Positions 22,655 to 35,363 of a stretch of DNA of 64,000 bases are shown piece after piece. A program made the translations under genes and the position numbers. Positions within the stretch are counted from its first letter, which is position 1, and every line of letters begins with the position of its first letter. Source of the DNA: Epiperipatus broadwayi (Eukaryota; Onychophora; Udeonychophora; Euonychophora; Peripatidae). The stretch spans positions 1 to 64,000 of the forward strand of contig JAQFVV010013280.1 in assembly GCA_028023455.1 (NCBI GenBank), given 5' to 3'. The notes below the pieces were generated by a model, which worked only from the letters and a program-made list of their open reading frames with translations, was not told the origin of the DNA and did no database searches.

Positions 22655-24299
22655 ATCAAAATACAGTTCTTTTAGGTATGACATCTGATGTTGAAGTCAT
22701 GTGGTCATTGTATACTGACCACCAGAATATCATTGGAACACATGTTGTGTACCATTTGTAATGGTACAGAAAATAATGAAGTTAATATGGAAAGATGGAA
22801 AATCCATCATCAACCCCATAAAATAACTAATGAAAAGTTATATATATGAAAAAATATGCATAGGGAGATCAACAAAGAATAAAACTAACAATAAGGTTTC
22901 CCAGAATTAAGCAAAATAATTTATAGCATTTATCCTCATGAATAATCAACAACAGAATCAAAAATCAAGTCAGCCATGTGACAGGATTTAAAAAAGGTAT
23001 ACTTTTAACAGACTAATTGTCTAGCCACTGCCAATTTTAGGGCAGAATATATTATAATTATATAGACTGACATCCATCAGTACTAATTCATTAGAATATA
23101 AAAAAATGAAATAATGTTGAAATACTGAAACACGCTGATCATTATAATTTCCCTGGCCATGTAGTACCATGTATGTCTGTATTGACCAAATATAAATAAA
23201 ATTTCTAAAAATAAACTGTCAAATGTAGTACATAAATGTTAAACATAATTTTTTGCACCATCCACAGTTATCATTTGGCTGACCAAACACCAACGTAAGT
23301 CATACATTTCTACATAAATAATTATGCTTTAATCTAGTTCAGGAAGCAAAAACTCTATGAAATGTTACTCTGAGCATAAGATAAATAAATATATATAATA
23401 GCTTATTCGAAATTATTTTAAATAATTCCTAGATTTATTCTACTGTAACTAAATAGCTTTATTAGGATATTTTAAAAATCTCTAAAACCCTAAGCTGTAT
23501 TGAAATCAAGTCATACAGATGGAAAAAAAAAACATTAACACCAAAAATATTTTAAACAATTATTTATAAACTAACTATCAATAAATAAAAAAATAACATA
23601 ATAATATAAAACATCAACCTTATACATTTTATCGAGAAAATATAGTTGCATAAAAACATAATTAGCCAGTTGATTTTTATTTATTATTTTAATTAATTTT
23701 TAATTTATTAAATTATTTGTTTAAATCACAAATGTTGGATAATAACTTATTCAAAATCAAAGTTAACAATCTTTAAATTAGTTAATACTTTAAGTTTGGG
23801 AAGAAAAATCAAATAATAAAAAATATAGTTAAAAAAAAAATCTTAAATGGAATTTAATAAAAATTAAATTACTTTAACAAAAACTTTTTTTTATAAATTT
23901 GAAGAAAAAATCAATTGGGTTGAAAACATGTTTCACAAGAAATATTAAATTAATAAAATTATTCAAAATTATCAATTATTACTTTATAAAAAATCTTTTT
24001 TAACTGCAAATTAAAATACAATGTACACAAAACAAAATAACTTTAATCATGGTTTTAAAATTTTTTGGAGTTCTTTGCAGTTATAACTTCCCATTTTTCC
24101 AGTTAAGTTTTTTTGGAAGATTCAAATACAACCATCATCATCATCAACTATTACCAGTTCACTTCATGATAAGGATCACTCCAAGTTTAGTAAATCTTTT
24201 CTTATCTCTAGCCTCTCTTTTCCATATCACCCCTGCATACTGAATTTCACCAACCCATCTCACACATGATCTTTTTCTAGGTAGATAAGTTTCTTGAAA

Positions 24300-25620
24300 T
24301 TGAGTTTAAGATTTCAATTGTTCATCTAGTATCTAAAAATATATTCAGCCCAACTCCACTTTAATCCTTTTATTCTTTCAATGATATCAGTAGCAGCTGT
24401 TAGTTCTCTTACCCATATATTGTGTTTTTGATCTCTTCTTGTTACTTCTCACATGTATCTTCTTATACATCTTTGAGTAGTCTGAAGTCTCTGTATTGCT
24501 CTTCTGTTAAGTATCCAAGTTACAGATCCATAAGTAACAACTGGTAAAACACATTTATTAAAAACCTTTCTTTTCAGATATATAGGTATATTTCCTTTTA
24601 ATATAAAGTTATTTCTTCCAAAAGCATGCCTATGTTAAACACTATGATTAATTTCATTCATTACATTTCCATCTCTAGTAATAACTTGACCAAGGTATTT
24701 GTAGGTGTTACTTTCTTCTAACTCATCATAATCAATCTTTATTTATATTTTTTGAGAAAATCCATTGAACACTATTTTAGCATTTTTAACATTTATTATT
24801 AGTCCACACACATTTACTTTTATCTGATAATTCTTGCAACATTTCCTGAAGCTCTAAAGCATTATTTGCAAAAGAAATTACATCATCTGCAAAATCCCAT
24901 TTTAATTCACAAAATACTTTTTGCAGCACTGCTGCAAAAAGTTTTGGAGATCTGGAATCACCATATCTTACATTTTTCTCAATATTAACTTTTCTAGTAA
25001 CATTATGTAATTTAATCATTGCTGTTCCATTTTTATAAATATTCTTTAGAATATGACAATATCCTGGGTTTATATTTTAATGATCAAATGCTTTAATCAC
25101 TGAAAAAACTTTTATAGAATCAAATAACTTTTTATAATCTACGAATTCAAAACACAATGATACTTAATATTTATTGATCCTTTCTATAACTTCTCTCAAT
25201 ACCTGGATATGATCTACAGTACTGAAACCAATTTTAAATCCAGCTTGTTCTCTTTGTTAGTTGAAATCTAATATTCTCTGTAGTCAAGTTGTAATTATCT
25301 TTGGAAACATTTTGTATAAAACTGATAAAAGACTGATAAATATGTAATTTTTTACATATTCTTTATCACCTTTTTAAATATCAATATTGATACTGCACTC
25401 TTCCAAACTGGTACCTTTTTATCATTTACACATTTGGTATATGACTTTGCCAAACAATTTTGTACTTGCTCACCTAATTTTTTTGATATTTTAATTCTAA
25501 TTCCATCATTACTTAAGCTTTTCTTTTCTTCATAAGTTTAATTGCATATCTCACTTTTTTATTTACAATCCTGGGCAATTCAGAAGATATAATAGATGTA
25601 AGAGGTACTTGTTCTTTATT
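24300..25620 (-). pseudogene. RTE reverse transcriptase and C-terminus
   Basis: The clearest open stretch (25019-24786) reads VRYGDSRSPKLF, then KWDFADDVISF with the catalytic FADD at 24893-24882, then LQEMLQEL; all are RTE-clade blocks. VRYGDS stands where VRQGD is usual, so the conserved Gln is lost. A segment that would carry the residues between KLF...ELKW and FADD is shortened. Upstream, about 25600-25380, finger-domain traces (KLPRIVNKKV, VPVWKSAVSI) are visible. Downstream in another frame come YKYLGQVITRDGN, LKRKVFNKCVLPVVTYG and IIERIKGLKW, the usual RTE C-terminal blocks. Confidence 0.85.
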
Positions 25621-26059
25621 ACTATATAATTCTTGATCAAATTCTTCCTCCCATTTTATGATGTCATCTCTTTTTTAGTAATTGTTCCATCTTTTTTTAT
25701 TGCAGATATACATTTTTTACCAATAGCAAAATATTGTTTTACATTCTTGAGACTTTTATTCTCTTATACAGCATTCCTTGCTAGTTCACAATTACATTTT
25801 CTTAAATTATTATCAAGTTTTTCCTGCACCATTTTACAAAATTTGAAATATTCAATCCTTCTTCATTTTATATATCTTCATTCTTTTCTTCATAAATTCT
25901 CTAGGCTCAGTAGAAATTTTATTGGTTTATTGCTGCTTTCTTCTATCATATATTTAGTTGTTTTCTTATTAATTTCATTCAAATCTGAATCACGTTCAAA
26001 ATCTACTAATACTTGAAGTTGATTTGCAAGTTTTAAATTATTATTAATTTGAAAATTTT

Positions 26060-26836
26060 TGATGATGAGGAATATCAAAGGTGAATATTGTTTTTCTTAA
26101 TAATTATTGTCTCTCTAGTTTTTCATTAATATGTATCTTACATCTTAATAATCAATGATCACTTACTATGTTGAATTTTTTAAGGACATTACAGTCTTGA
26201 AATATGTATTTTATGTTATTCAAAACATAATCCACTTTTTCTGTATTTTCATTTGGATGCTTTCCACATTCTTTTAACATTTTTCTCAAAAAGAAATTTA
26301 CAATATAAAGTTTTTATTTCTTGCAAATTCCACAAGTCTATGTCCTCTCTCATTTCTATTACCATAACCAAAATTACCTACAGCACTTTCATCTTCCATT
26401 TGTTTACCAATTTTAGCATTAAAGTCTCCCATAACAATTTTCTACAGTTGTTTGCCTGATCAAAAGCCTTTTGTGCATCTATATAAAAATCGACTACTTC
26501 ATGACTGTGAGAACTTGTTGAGCATATACCTGAGTTATCTGCATTTTGTATATCCTATTAAGTTGAAAAACTAATCTTGCCACTCTTTCTGATCACCATC
26601 AATCTTCATAATGTTCTTCCATTTTTTATTTATAATAAATTATACTCCACTTGTACTTTTAATATTTCTATTTAGAATACATGTTCACTTTTTAAATCAA
26701 TTGTTTTCATCTTTTCTTCTAACTTTACAATCTTCAATAAGGTCCCCGTTAATCTGGGGAAGTTCTTTTTCCAATTCTTTAATTTTTCTTTACTTGAAAA
26801 TGATCTGCAATTAAAAGTACCCAAAGAACCAGTCAT
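26060..26836 (-). pseudogene. RTE AP-type endonuclease
   Basis: The frame beginning near the ATG at 26836 reads LGTFNCRSFSSKEKL, the N-terminal T-x-N-x-R block of RTE endonucleases, and continues to LKSEHVF. After frame changes, the MGDFNAKIG block appears with GDFN at 26429-26418, followed by an intact GNFGYGNRNERG stretch. The SDH box lies at 26163-26155, directly followed by a stop. The catalytic Asp, Asn and His are all present at sequence level, unlike in LINE-A. The enzyme nicks target DNA for target-primed reverse transcription. Confidence 0.85.
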
Positions 26837-27870
26837 GATGAAATGCCAGCCTGGGTCTGGAATTAAGGGGTTCTTAGCACCAACTGTTGAAATGGCATGT
26901 GACTTTACAGTCTGCTGGGAATATGGACCATGGTGTATTTCTGTCCGTTCTGGCACAATATATATGGTTAATTTGTCTCTTTTATATTCAGTATTTTCTT
27001 TCCAATAAAATTTTCTAAGCCTGTTAACACTCAGAGAAATATTCATGATATTGTCTGGAGACCAGTTTGAAGATTGCATCCAGGGTAATTTTTTATATGT
27101 TTTTAGAGAGGCAGGTTAATTAATGGAGGGTGTTAGCTTTTAGCTACATTTAGCACATGGTTTTTATTTCGAAAACCATTTTCATAACTAAAGTCAGTGT
27201 GCTAACAGCTTCATTGACACTTTAAAAGCTTAAATAAAACTTCTTCTTTTTTGGTTAGCAGCTGTATCAGGAACTTTTTTTCTCCTACTGTTTTCTTATT
27301 TATCCAGATCAAGACTTTTTTATTTTACTATCTTCTTCAGCAGCTGGGTCAAGACTGAACCTTAATTCTAATGATTTATTTACTCTTTTAATTTTGACAA
27401 ACCATGACTTTGACAATTACAATTCTGTCTCCAACATAATCAAATTTAGCAATAAACAGGTCAGTTTTTATAGACACACTTGTTCAGCTATATTCCACCT
27501 TCAATATTGACAAGTCAAAAATTTAAATTAGAATTTATAACATTTTTGATGTTTTTTCTTAATTCAAATGTTTTTGAAAAAAAACACACAATATAATCAG
27601 TTAATTATACTGATTTGATAACCACTTCTAGTTGTACTGAAAAGAAAAAAAACAAGAAATGTAATTAATTAAAGTAACCTTTAACAAAAATTTTAAAATC
27701 TTATATATATTTTCTTTTCCAAATATTCATAAATATAAAATTTTATTTTTCTGAAAAGATTAACATTAAATATTATTTAAAAATTTACCAAAAACAAAAT
27801 AATTTTTTCATTGTACTTTTAAAACCAAAATTAAATTAATATTAATAAATAAACAAAATTATTGAAAAGA

Positions 27871-28379
27871 AGGCCAAAAAGATTTATCTGACTTTTTTGT
27901 AATATTTCTCCTTTTTTGAAAATGTTTGTCACTTTTGAAAATATTCATATTATTATTATTAAAAATTTCATGTTTGAGAATGTTCAGATTATTAGGTGGT
28001 ACATAAAATATTTAAGGAAATTGAATACCCTTTATTTAAAATGTTATAATCTTAACCTATTACAACCTGGGATCCATCTCCAATTTGGGCTACATTAATA
28101 GTACATTTGTTACAGATATCTATGCAGACTAAAACCTAAGACTTTATCACAAAAACTTAAAAATGTTGATATTATGCACTGATAAATTATTCATTCAGAT
28201 GTGTTATGTGCATAGGCCCAGTATCTTTAGATTTACTTTCATCTCAAAAATTGTTTAATTTTTTTTTTTTGCACAGTTTCTTATAAAAATAAAAGTTATT
28301 GAAATATAGATGTAGTGCTGGAAATCATTGTATGTGTCGTGAGTAGTCAAATTCTTAGTAAATAAAACAGTGTTATCAT
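27871..28379. other. AT-rich gap between repeat B and the piggyBac fossil
   Basis: Frequent A/T homopolymers. A TTTTAGTCTGC segment near 28130 on the minus strand might be the start of repeat B (compare 12610 in repeat A), but the match is short. No coding signal. Confidence 0.3.
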
Positions 28380-28429
28380 TTGATGTCACTGGGCTTTAAA
28401 ATAATTTCTATTTGCAAAATTTTATTCCC

Positions 28430-29156
28430 ATTCATTGTGAATCACAAAATTTTCAAAAATACTGAAATAGCTGAAGTCTATGCATTTTCTGAACAATATA
28501 AAAATGTATGTTATTACTTCCTCCTGATGTTGATGACCAAACTGATGATGAAAACACTGAAAATATTACTATTTGTGATGTACCTGGAGAGATAAAAATA
28601 GCTTTTTAATAGCATAGATGATATAATTTTATTGACACTTATTACCTCAAAATTCCAAAAATGTGTTTATTAAAAAAAAGATATCCAGTTTACAAAAATA
28701 TATATGTTGTCAATAGTTTTCAGGTTAAATTTTGTAGAAATGAAAGCTACACTATCTGGAGCATCTTCTTTAGCAATATTTAAAAAAAATTTCAATAACA
28801 AATTCTACAGTTTGATCATTTAAAAAAAGTGTTTTGGTGTTTTTTGTTTATATGACAAGAATAAGTCGTTGCATAAAATACTATTAATATGGTTCATGAA
28901 TAAAATAGTATTACTATCAGAATTTTGTCAACAAATTGCTGTCGCTTATCTAAAATTAAATCATGATATGTTGATGAGAAAAAGCATACATTTGAGTGTA
29001 CAATCTTCTCAAAAACATGAGGCAGATGGCATCAAATTTGGCAACAAAGGACATCTATCTGGAAAAAGCAGTCAAAAAATAAGATGTTAGTACTGCAACT
29101 GCCACAGCAAACCAAAAACCTTTTGTGTAAAACATAATAAAAAACTCAGCTTTTAA
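28430..29156 (+). pseudogene. piggyBac-family transposase, internally deleted
   Basis: On plus, 28518-28600 reads LPPDVDDQTDDENTENI and then DVPGEI, the acidic N-terminal segment of piggyBac/PGBD transposases. About 28775-28840 shows ASSLAIFKKNFNNKFYSLII, matching the start of the DDE domain. Only about 30 codons later the C-terminal part begins: SEFCQQIAVAYLKL, then DGIKFGNKGHLSGKSSQKIRC, an in-frame TAG at 29088, and YCNCHSKPKTFCVKHNKKLSF ending at 29156. The latter is the Cys-rich DNA-binding domain that closes piggyBac proteins. The roughly 300-residue core with the catalytic Asp residues is missing, so it is inactive. Confidence 0.85.
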
Positions 29157-29474
29157 GATTTTCATAAAAATAATTTTCTTTTATCTAATTGTCTATTAAC
29201 AAATTAATTTAGATTAATAATTTCTTTTACCTTTCAAAAAATTTACTTTGCTTATAAGCCCAATATTCTTGAAAAAGAGTATGCTCTTTTTATTAAAAAC
29301 TGCAACTTTTTAAAAATAATTTATGACTGTCTTTTGAAATTTAACTAAAATTGCATATCTTTTAAAAAAAATATGCAAAAATTTAAGGAAAAAATTATTT
29401 GGATCTTAATAGATTATGAAACAAACTGTCAATTATCTATTTTTAATACAGCAATGTAGCCAAATAATTACAAT

Positions 29475-29520
<46 letters not shown>

Positions 29521-31240
29521 AACAGTATGGTCTACAGTGGGTGAAGGGGAAAGAGAGAGCAGGTTGCATCTGACTACCATCAGATTTAAGGTTTCGGGTA
29601 GGATGCTGGAGATGATGCGATAAAGTACATAACCCATGATCACATCTACACTTAATAGACTATCTCAAGGTTCATCTAGCAAAACCAGATGCAAATTGGG
29701 TCAGTTCATCCACATCTTGCCACTGTCTTTCAGAACTGTTGCCTCAGATTTTGAACTCAGGAAGAATTTGTGTTCAACTCTCTTGACAGGGATGTACCTA
29801 CAAAGACTGATAATCAACAACTGAATTATCTCATTCAATTTATTTGTAAGGAATAGTCTTTTTTTAACATTTATCTCTTATGCTCATCAAACAATAATGT
29901 GTGTGTGCATGTGTAAAATATTGTTTATAGGATTGAATGTAAATGCTGAATCAACAAACTAGAGAGACTTTGTCAATTAAACAAAACTTCACAATATTTA
30001 TTTACAAAAACAAACTATATAAAAACATAGAACAAATTGTCAATCAATAAAAAAAAATCAAAAAATATTTACAAGTGAAAAAGGATTATTTGGATATATT
30101 CTCCTGTACTTTCAACTTCAAGGTCTATGATGAGCATCTACCATATTGTTACTTAAGCAATTTAAAAGTACCTATCCCCTATTTTCCATGATAGATATAG
30201 ACATTTAAATATCCAAAAGTAATGAAAACTTTATTAGATTAAAATGAGATTGCTAACTAACTTACTTAGAAATTTAATTGCAACTACAGATACAATATGT
30301 GGTTTTAGGTGTGGAAGTTGGTTTATATAAAATAACCACCTTGCATATATATATATCATGAAAGAAATATAATAAAGAAACAATACATGATATAATAGCA
30401 AGGTAAATAGTAAAGAATATTAACTCAAAGGGTTAATCATGCATACATTAAAAATATCTAAGGAATACTATTAGTCAAACATATAACAAATAATATAAGT
30501 GGTCATGTCATAGTGAGACATTGGTATTTTGGTTAATTTTTTTAAAAGAGAAAGTCTCTTACCATTTAGTACTCAGTTTAAATACCCAATTTCATAGCCA
30601 CAAACAAAAATCAAGCATTTTGGAAAAAAGTTACCTAAAATTTTATTAAAAGAAAATTTTTTTTCAGATTTTTCAACCTTCCCTCCCTACTCTCTTCACA
30701 TTTTCTTACATTGGACTGTTCCAAACTGTTGAATTAGACCATTTGTCCTTCCAGGATATAAGTCAGAGAGAATAAAAAATAAATTAAAAAAATAAGACAT
30801 ATCTGTACAAAAAGAAAATCACAATATTTACAACATTTCATGAATCGATGAAGTAATCAGGCATAACTCTTCACCAGAGTCCTTCTTACATAATAGTTCT
30901 TACAATTTATGCATTTTTCTTATTATAAATGTTGATGTCTCTTTATTGCTTCTGAATAGCACATTCTGAAACATATTTAAATTGGTAGTGGGTTTCCATT
31001 CCTCATGTAGATTTCCATTATGGATGAACCCAGATTATCAGTCACTTCAATGTAGACAGGTAGCTATTAATTTTACATGGCTATAATGGACAAATGCTCC
31101 ACCTGACAACAATCATTCTAGTCAAAATATATCATATTTTGCAATATATTGAAGCAGTAAGATTTGCTGTATAAATCTTAGTTTTACCTTCACTCATTTC
31201 TTTCCTACCCTCATACCCTAGTTCAAACCCCAGTTTATCG
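29157..31240. other. Non-coding region containing a (TA)n tract and an unassigned GC-richer patch
   Basis: A (TA)n tract lies at about 29477-29517 and ends in TTGTAACAGTATGG. The next 300 bp (29520-29830) are clearly richer in G+C and read like a transposon remnant, but no protein block is recognisable on either strand. From 29900 the sequence returns to AT-rich DNA without frames or repeats that I can place. A 62-codon plus ORF at 29636-29824 shows no motif. Confidence 0.4.
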
Positions 31241-31284
31241 TAGTGTGTCTGTACTGCTGCTTATATGCTGAAATCCTGCCTAAA

Positions 31285-31725
31285 TTAGATCATGACTGTA
31301 TTAATAATCTTGATGGCTATTGGGCCCATGGAGATAGGCCGAATGTTATTAAGGGTGGTTACTGGAGCTGGTTTCTTATTAAATGGTACTATTGGAATTG
31401 GATGAAGATTTTCAATGTTGTATACTTTTTGTGAGAGATAGTTTGCAAGATTACATAACACTTGAGTAGTTGTATGGCTAAGGTGCTCATACACAAATTT
31501 TGGTATGCCATGAGTGCCTGAATGACATGCATTGGGCAGAGTGGCAAGCTTCAAAGCAAATTCATTAGTGGTAAATGGTGTATTTGTTTCAGGTGATCCA
31601 AAATAATTAGGGGTTGGGTTGAAAAGTTGATGGGTCTGAAGCTTCTGTTTTAAATGCTTGTAAATAGGTTTAATCATGTTATGTGCTGCATGTATAGTTG
31701 TTTCAATTTGAAGTGCCATAGGCAT
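31285..31725 (-). pseudogene. LINE fragment related to LINE-A: start of the RT region
   Basis: A 146-codon open frame contains GTHGIPKFVYEHL and, 50 codons later, IPIVPFNKKPAP followed by NNIRPISMGPIAIKII. These match LINE-A blocks HGIPKF, MVPFLKK and SIRPISMTPILFKVI in the same order and spacing. The piece covers the linker and first RT block only; palm motifs are absent downstream. It is uninterrupted over its whole length, unlike the same region of LINE-A, but truncated at both ends. It probably belongs to the same family at moderate divergence. Confidence 0.82.
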
Positions 31726-32276
31726 TCTAAACTGGCAAAACTACGAGCCAGAGACAATAAAATTGCACATCCAGACATCTATTCAGCAACATGGTCACTG
31801 ATAACACAACAATCAAACCTCTAAGATGGTTCCCAATAACCAACAATCTGTGCCATCAAACAATATATTTTTTAAAAAGATGTGGCATATATCTATAAAT
31901 AAAAATACAGAGAATGTTGTCTTTGATTGCATACTATTAATATAGAGGACAGTAACAACAAAATCAGAACTCAAACACTGGAAAGCAGACTAAACCCAGC
32001 ACTGCAATAGATATACAAGTTTAAGTTTGCAAATTGAACAATGATAACCCAAGACTTTTGAGAACTTTAATTACAGCAAGCAACACTCACAAATATAACA
32101 TATACATATCACCCTTAACAATGTTTAAATATCTTTCCCTCCTAATTTAATTTTTTTTGTTCATCACAGATACAAACTTAAACTTGGTCTATTCACTAGC
32201 AATGTAAACATAAGTATATGGAGTGTCTTATAGCAAATGTAACCCTATGATCATCAATAAAGTTCTTTTCTTTGAA

Positions 32277-32370
<94 letters not shown>

Positions 32371-32694
32371 TATTTATTTATTATTATTATTTATTTATTT
32401 ATTTATTATTAATCAAACAATACATATAAAAAGAAAAGAGAAATACTCCAAACAAGATAAACTTGTGCAAGGAGTCTTCTCTTAAATTATTAATTACAAA
32501 CCAAAAACAAAAACACCAACAAAAATAACAGTAATAATAATAAAATACATTACTATACTATAAATACTAAAGCAAGTAAACCAAAACAAATAATATAAGA
32601 ATAAATACAACCAAAAAGATATACATATTAAACAAATATATATATATATATTGATAGACACACACACATATATATATATTAATTAATCAATATA
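31726..32694. repeat. AT-rich DNA with a long (AAT)n-(ATT)n palindrome and short CA/TA repeats
   Basis: About 32277-32331 is (AAT)n, followed directly by (ATT)n and (TTTA) variants to about 32410. Because ATT complements AAT, the two halves form one long perfect hairpin. Around 32638-32680, (TA)n and (CA)n runs lie just beyond the 3' end of the LINE at 32695. The open frame here encodes only poly-Asn/poly-Tyr. The 31740-32200 segment shows nothing recognisable. Confidence 0.8.
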
Positions 32695-33910
32695 TTACAC
32701 ATGAGGCAATAACCAAATTTTTAAATATTTTTTAAAAATATACAAAGATAAATTATTAACATCAATTGAACAATCAGTAACAAAAGAATTAAAGAGCCTG
32801 AGTCCATTGTAACTAAATTGTCTGCGACTGCTTTCTAAAAAAAAAATTTGGAACTACCAGTTGAAATTTGTTAGCCAAGCAGGTATTTATAATTGATACT
32901 TTATGACACAGTAAAAAACGACGACGATAAATATCAATGATAATTCTAAACTTAAACAGTTTAGAAACAGATAACACACCAGAATTGACATATATATCTC
33001 GCACAGAGGTCAATCTATGTCTACCAAAAATAATACACATTGTATAATTTTGCAAAGTATGTAATTGAGATAGTGAGTAATCAGTAGAGCCACCCCTAAT
33101 GGAACTATTGTAATATAATATACTCTGATAACAAGCAAAATATATAGTTATCAAAGTAGATCTGGGTATGAATTTCACCAGATAATAAAATAAATAATTA
33201 ATTTTACGTAATTGAGAACATAAGTAGACAATGTGCTTAGACCAAGATAACCTTGAATCAATATAGATGCCTAAATAGCAATAATTATCAACAAAACTAA
33301 TGTTACAACATATACAAATACTTTTTGAATGAATATTATACTGATCACAAATCCTAATACTAATTGAATGTGTGCAATGTTTATAGGAGAACAGAATACC
33401 TCTGGTTTTATTACAATTAACAGTTAAATAATTTATCATAAGCCAGTTACTTATTAATTCTAGATCTTTATTAATCAATTGCTCCAGAATACTATATGAA
33501 ACAGCATCACAAGACAAAGCAATATCATCAGCAAACTCATAAATCTTTGAATTAAAAGATAAATTAAAGATGTCACTTATATAAATTAAAAACAGTATAG
33601 GGCCAAATACAGAACCTTATGGAACACCATGATTAACTAATCCAAATTCACCAATAATACCATGTATTTTAGTGACCTGTCTCCTATCCTTCATGTAACT
33701 TAACAACCAAGAAGCAAAATGACCTCTAAAACCATATGAACACAAATGATGTAACAAAACTGTATGATTAACAGAGTCAAATGCCTTGGACAAATCCAAA
33801 TAAACAGCCGCTGTCTTGAGACCCTTATCCAATGATAATGTCACATTACGTACATGGTTATAAATAGCATCTAAAGTACTCTTTCCAGAAACAAGGCCAA
33901 ACTGATACAT
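32695..33910 (-). pseudogene. LINE-C: Jockey/CR1-like reverse transcriptase, two visible lesions
   Basis: The frame from 33910 reads FGLVSGKSTLDAI (RT block 1), YLDLSKAFDSVNH (motif A), GSVFGPILFLIYISD (motif B) and EFADDIAL with FADD at 33535-33524. It continues through NYCYLGIYIDSRLSW and the YNSS-RGG...LHTLQNY region to 32813. All this is one frame except a TAA at 33617-33619, where the family has Gln just before the GS of motif B. At the end, a run of ten A (32837-32846, T on minus) is one base too long; skipping it restores a frame with FSYNGLRLFNSF and a natural stop at 32695. The copy is 5'-truncated at an (AAT)n tract (about 33918-33942). Confidence 0.9.
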
Positions 33911-33917
33911 AGAAATA

Positions 33918-34970
33918 ATAATAATAATAATAATAATAATAATCCCCCTCTTATATTTGGGTGCTTAGTACAATATTTGACTTTTTGCCCATTGCTACGA
34001 CTGTTTTTTCATCATTTAAGTCATTGTCTACATTTATTATAGACAGATAAGATCTTCAACATAATACAATTTTTGTTTTATATATATATTTGTATGAATT
34101 TTCCTAATGTTTATATTTCTTGATTAAACACTAGAATTAATTTTATTACAAATATATATGTGTGATTTCATGGTAAATGACCTACCGTTCCTACTAATTA
34201 GTACATTGTCATAACTATTTATACATTTATATTTTTAAGAGTGTTCTAGAAAAACTTATTATTTATTTGATCTTTACGTATTACTTAAACTTATGTATTT
34301 TATAATTGGATCCAAAGATTAAATATCATTTGATTAAAATCAAATTTTTATGATGATAATCAAACTTTCTATTTTATACAAATATTTATATGAGTCACCT
34401 TGGTTACATTTCCTTATTATCATACATCCAAAGCAATTTCAAAGGATCTCATTTAATATTAGTTTAAAAAGTTTAATCCAAATGTAGAGGTTTTGAACTT
34501 AATTAGTACATTCATGATATCACTTTTTTTAAAGAAATGCATTATATAAATATTTATCCTCTGGCATAGATCATTGCCATTCATTTGGTATCAATTGAGT
34601 TTTTCTCAGCTCAAAACATAAACCATTTAAGCTTAATAAAAAATCAATATGTACACATTGGAAATAACATTATTGAGAAAATGATTGCACATCTACTAAA
34701 GAAGTGAAATAAAAATATTATTTAGTCACTTTCAATTGATTTCGAAAATAAATCAAAATTAAAATAATAATTTTATTGATCATCATATAAAATATCAAAA
34801 AAGTTAAAGATTAATTAAGTATACCAACATTTCTAGATAATATATTTATGTCTTATAATTCATTAAAATACTCATTAGTAATAAATAAATAAAATCAATT
34901 TATATAAGAAGTATTCCAAAAATTAAATGAACAATTATTAAAAATCTATATATTAAGATTTTAAAGTCTT
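33918..34970. other. AT-rich region after an (AAT)n tract
   Basis: The (AAT)n microsatellite (33918-33942) marks the 5' edge of LINE-C. Beyond it no frame, repeat or RNA gene is recognisable before element N copy 1 begins near 34975. Confidence 0.35.
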
Positions 34971-35363
34971 TATATATATATATTGTAACAATATATAAAT
35001 ATGTCGTTACATTAATTTAAAATAAAAACTTAAAAGTTCGCAAATAAAAGTAAAAAACTAAACGCTAAAATTAAAATGTTTGTTAAACGTATATACATTC
35101 GCACAGATGCTAAACTTTAAAAATATTTTTTTCATAAACAAAAAAAAAATAAGTATCTGAACGTATTTTTTTAAATAAAAAAATACAAGATTGAAATATA
35201 AAAATATTTTAATAAAAAAATAACGTAAGTTAAAATAAAAACAGGTATTAATTAATTCCTGTAATCTGTAAATGGAAATGATTGTTTATTAATTATCTAA
35301 AAGCTGTGTAATTAAAAAGTAAGATGAAAAGTTAGATAAGAGAAGAAAGAGATTTTGGCTTGA

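Larger units (their letters stand above)
24128..26955 (-). mobile_element. RTE-type LINE, nearly full length, inserted in repeat B
   Basis: The minus strand holds, in order, an AP-endonuclease (26836 to about 26060), an RT (about 25620-24786) and the C-terminal region (about 24780-24300), then a 3' end in a GATGATGATGATGG microsatellite (24148-24131). The (ATG)n/(TGA)n 3' end is the classic RTE signature. Length is about 2.8 kb against roughly 3.2 kb for intact RTEs. There are many frameshifts and stops. Comparison with repeat A, which lacks it, supports both borders within a few tens of bases; a precise target duplication was not established. Confidence 0.88.
22740..27870 (-). repeat. Repeat B: dispersed repeat split by an RTE insertion
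   Basis: The two outer blocks, 27870-26955 and 24115-22740 on minus, align in order with repeat A at 12780-13665 and 13665-15480 on plus. Between them lies an RTE-type LINE absent from repeat A. The outer blocks have no conserved coding frame. The 5' block contains a loosely triplicated unit of about 35 bases built on CTGCTGAAGAAG, also seen in repeat A at about 13245-13360. Confidence 0.8.

Noticed and set aside
32223-32429. 68-codon ORF of poly-Asn and poly-Tyr
   Set aside because: Pure translation of the (AAT)n-(ATT)n microsatellite.
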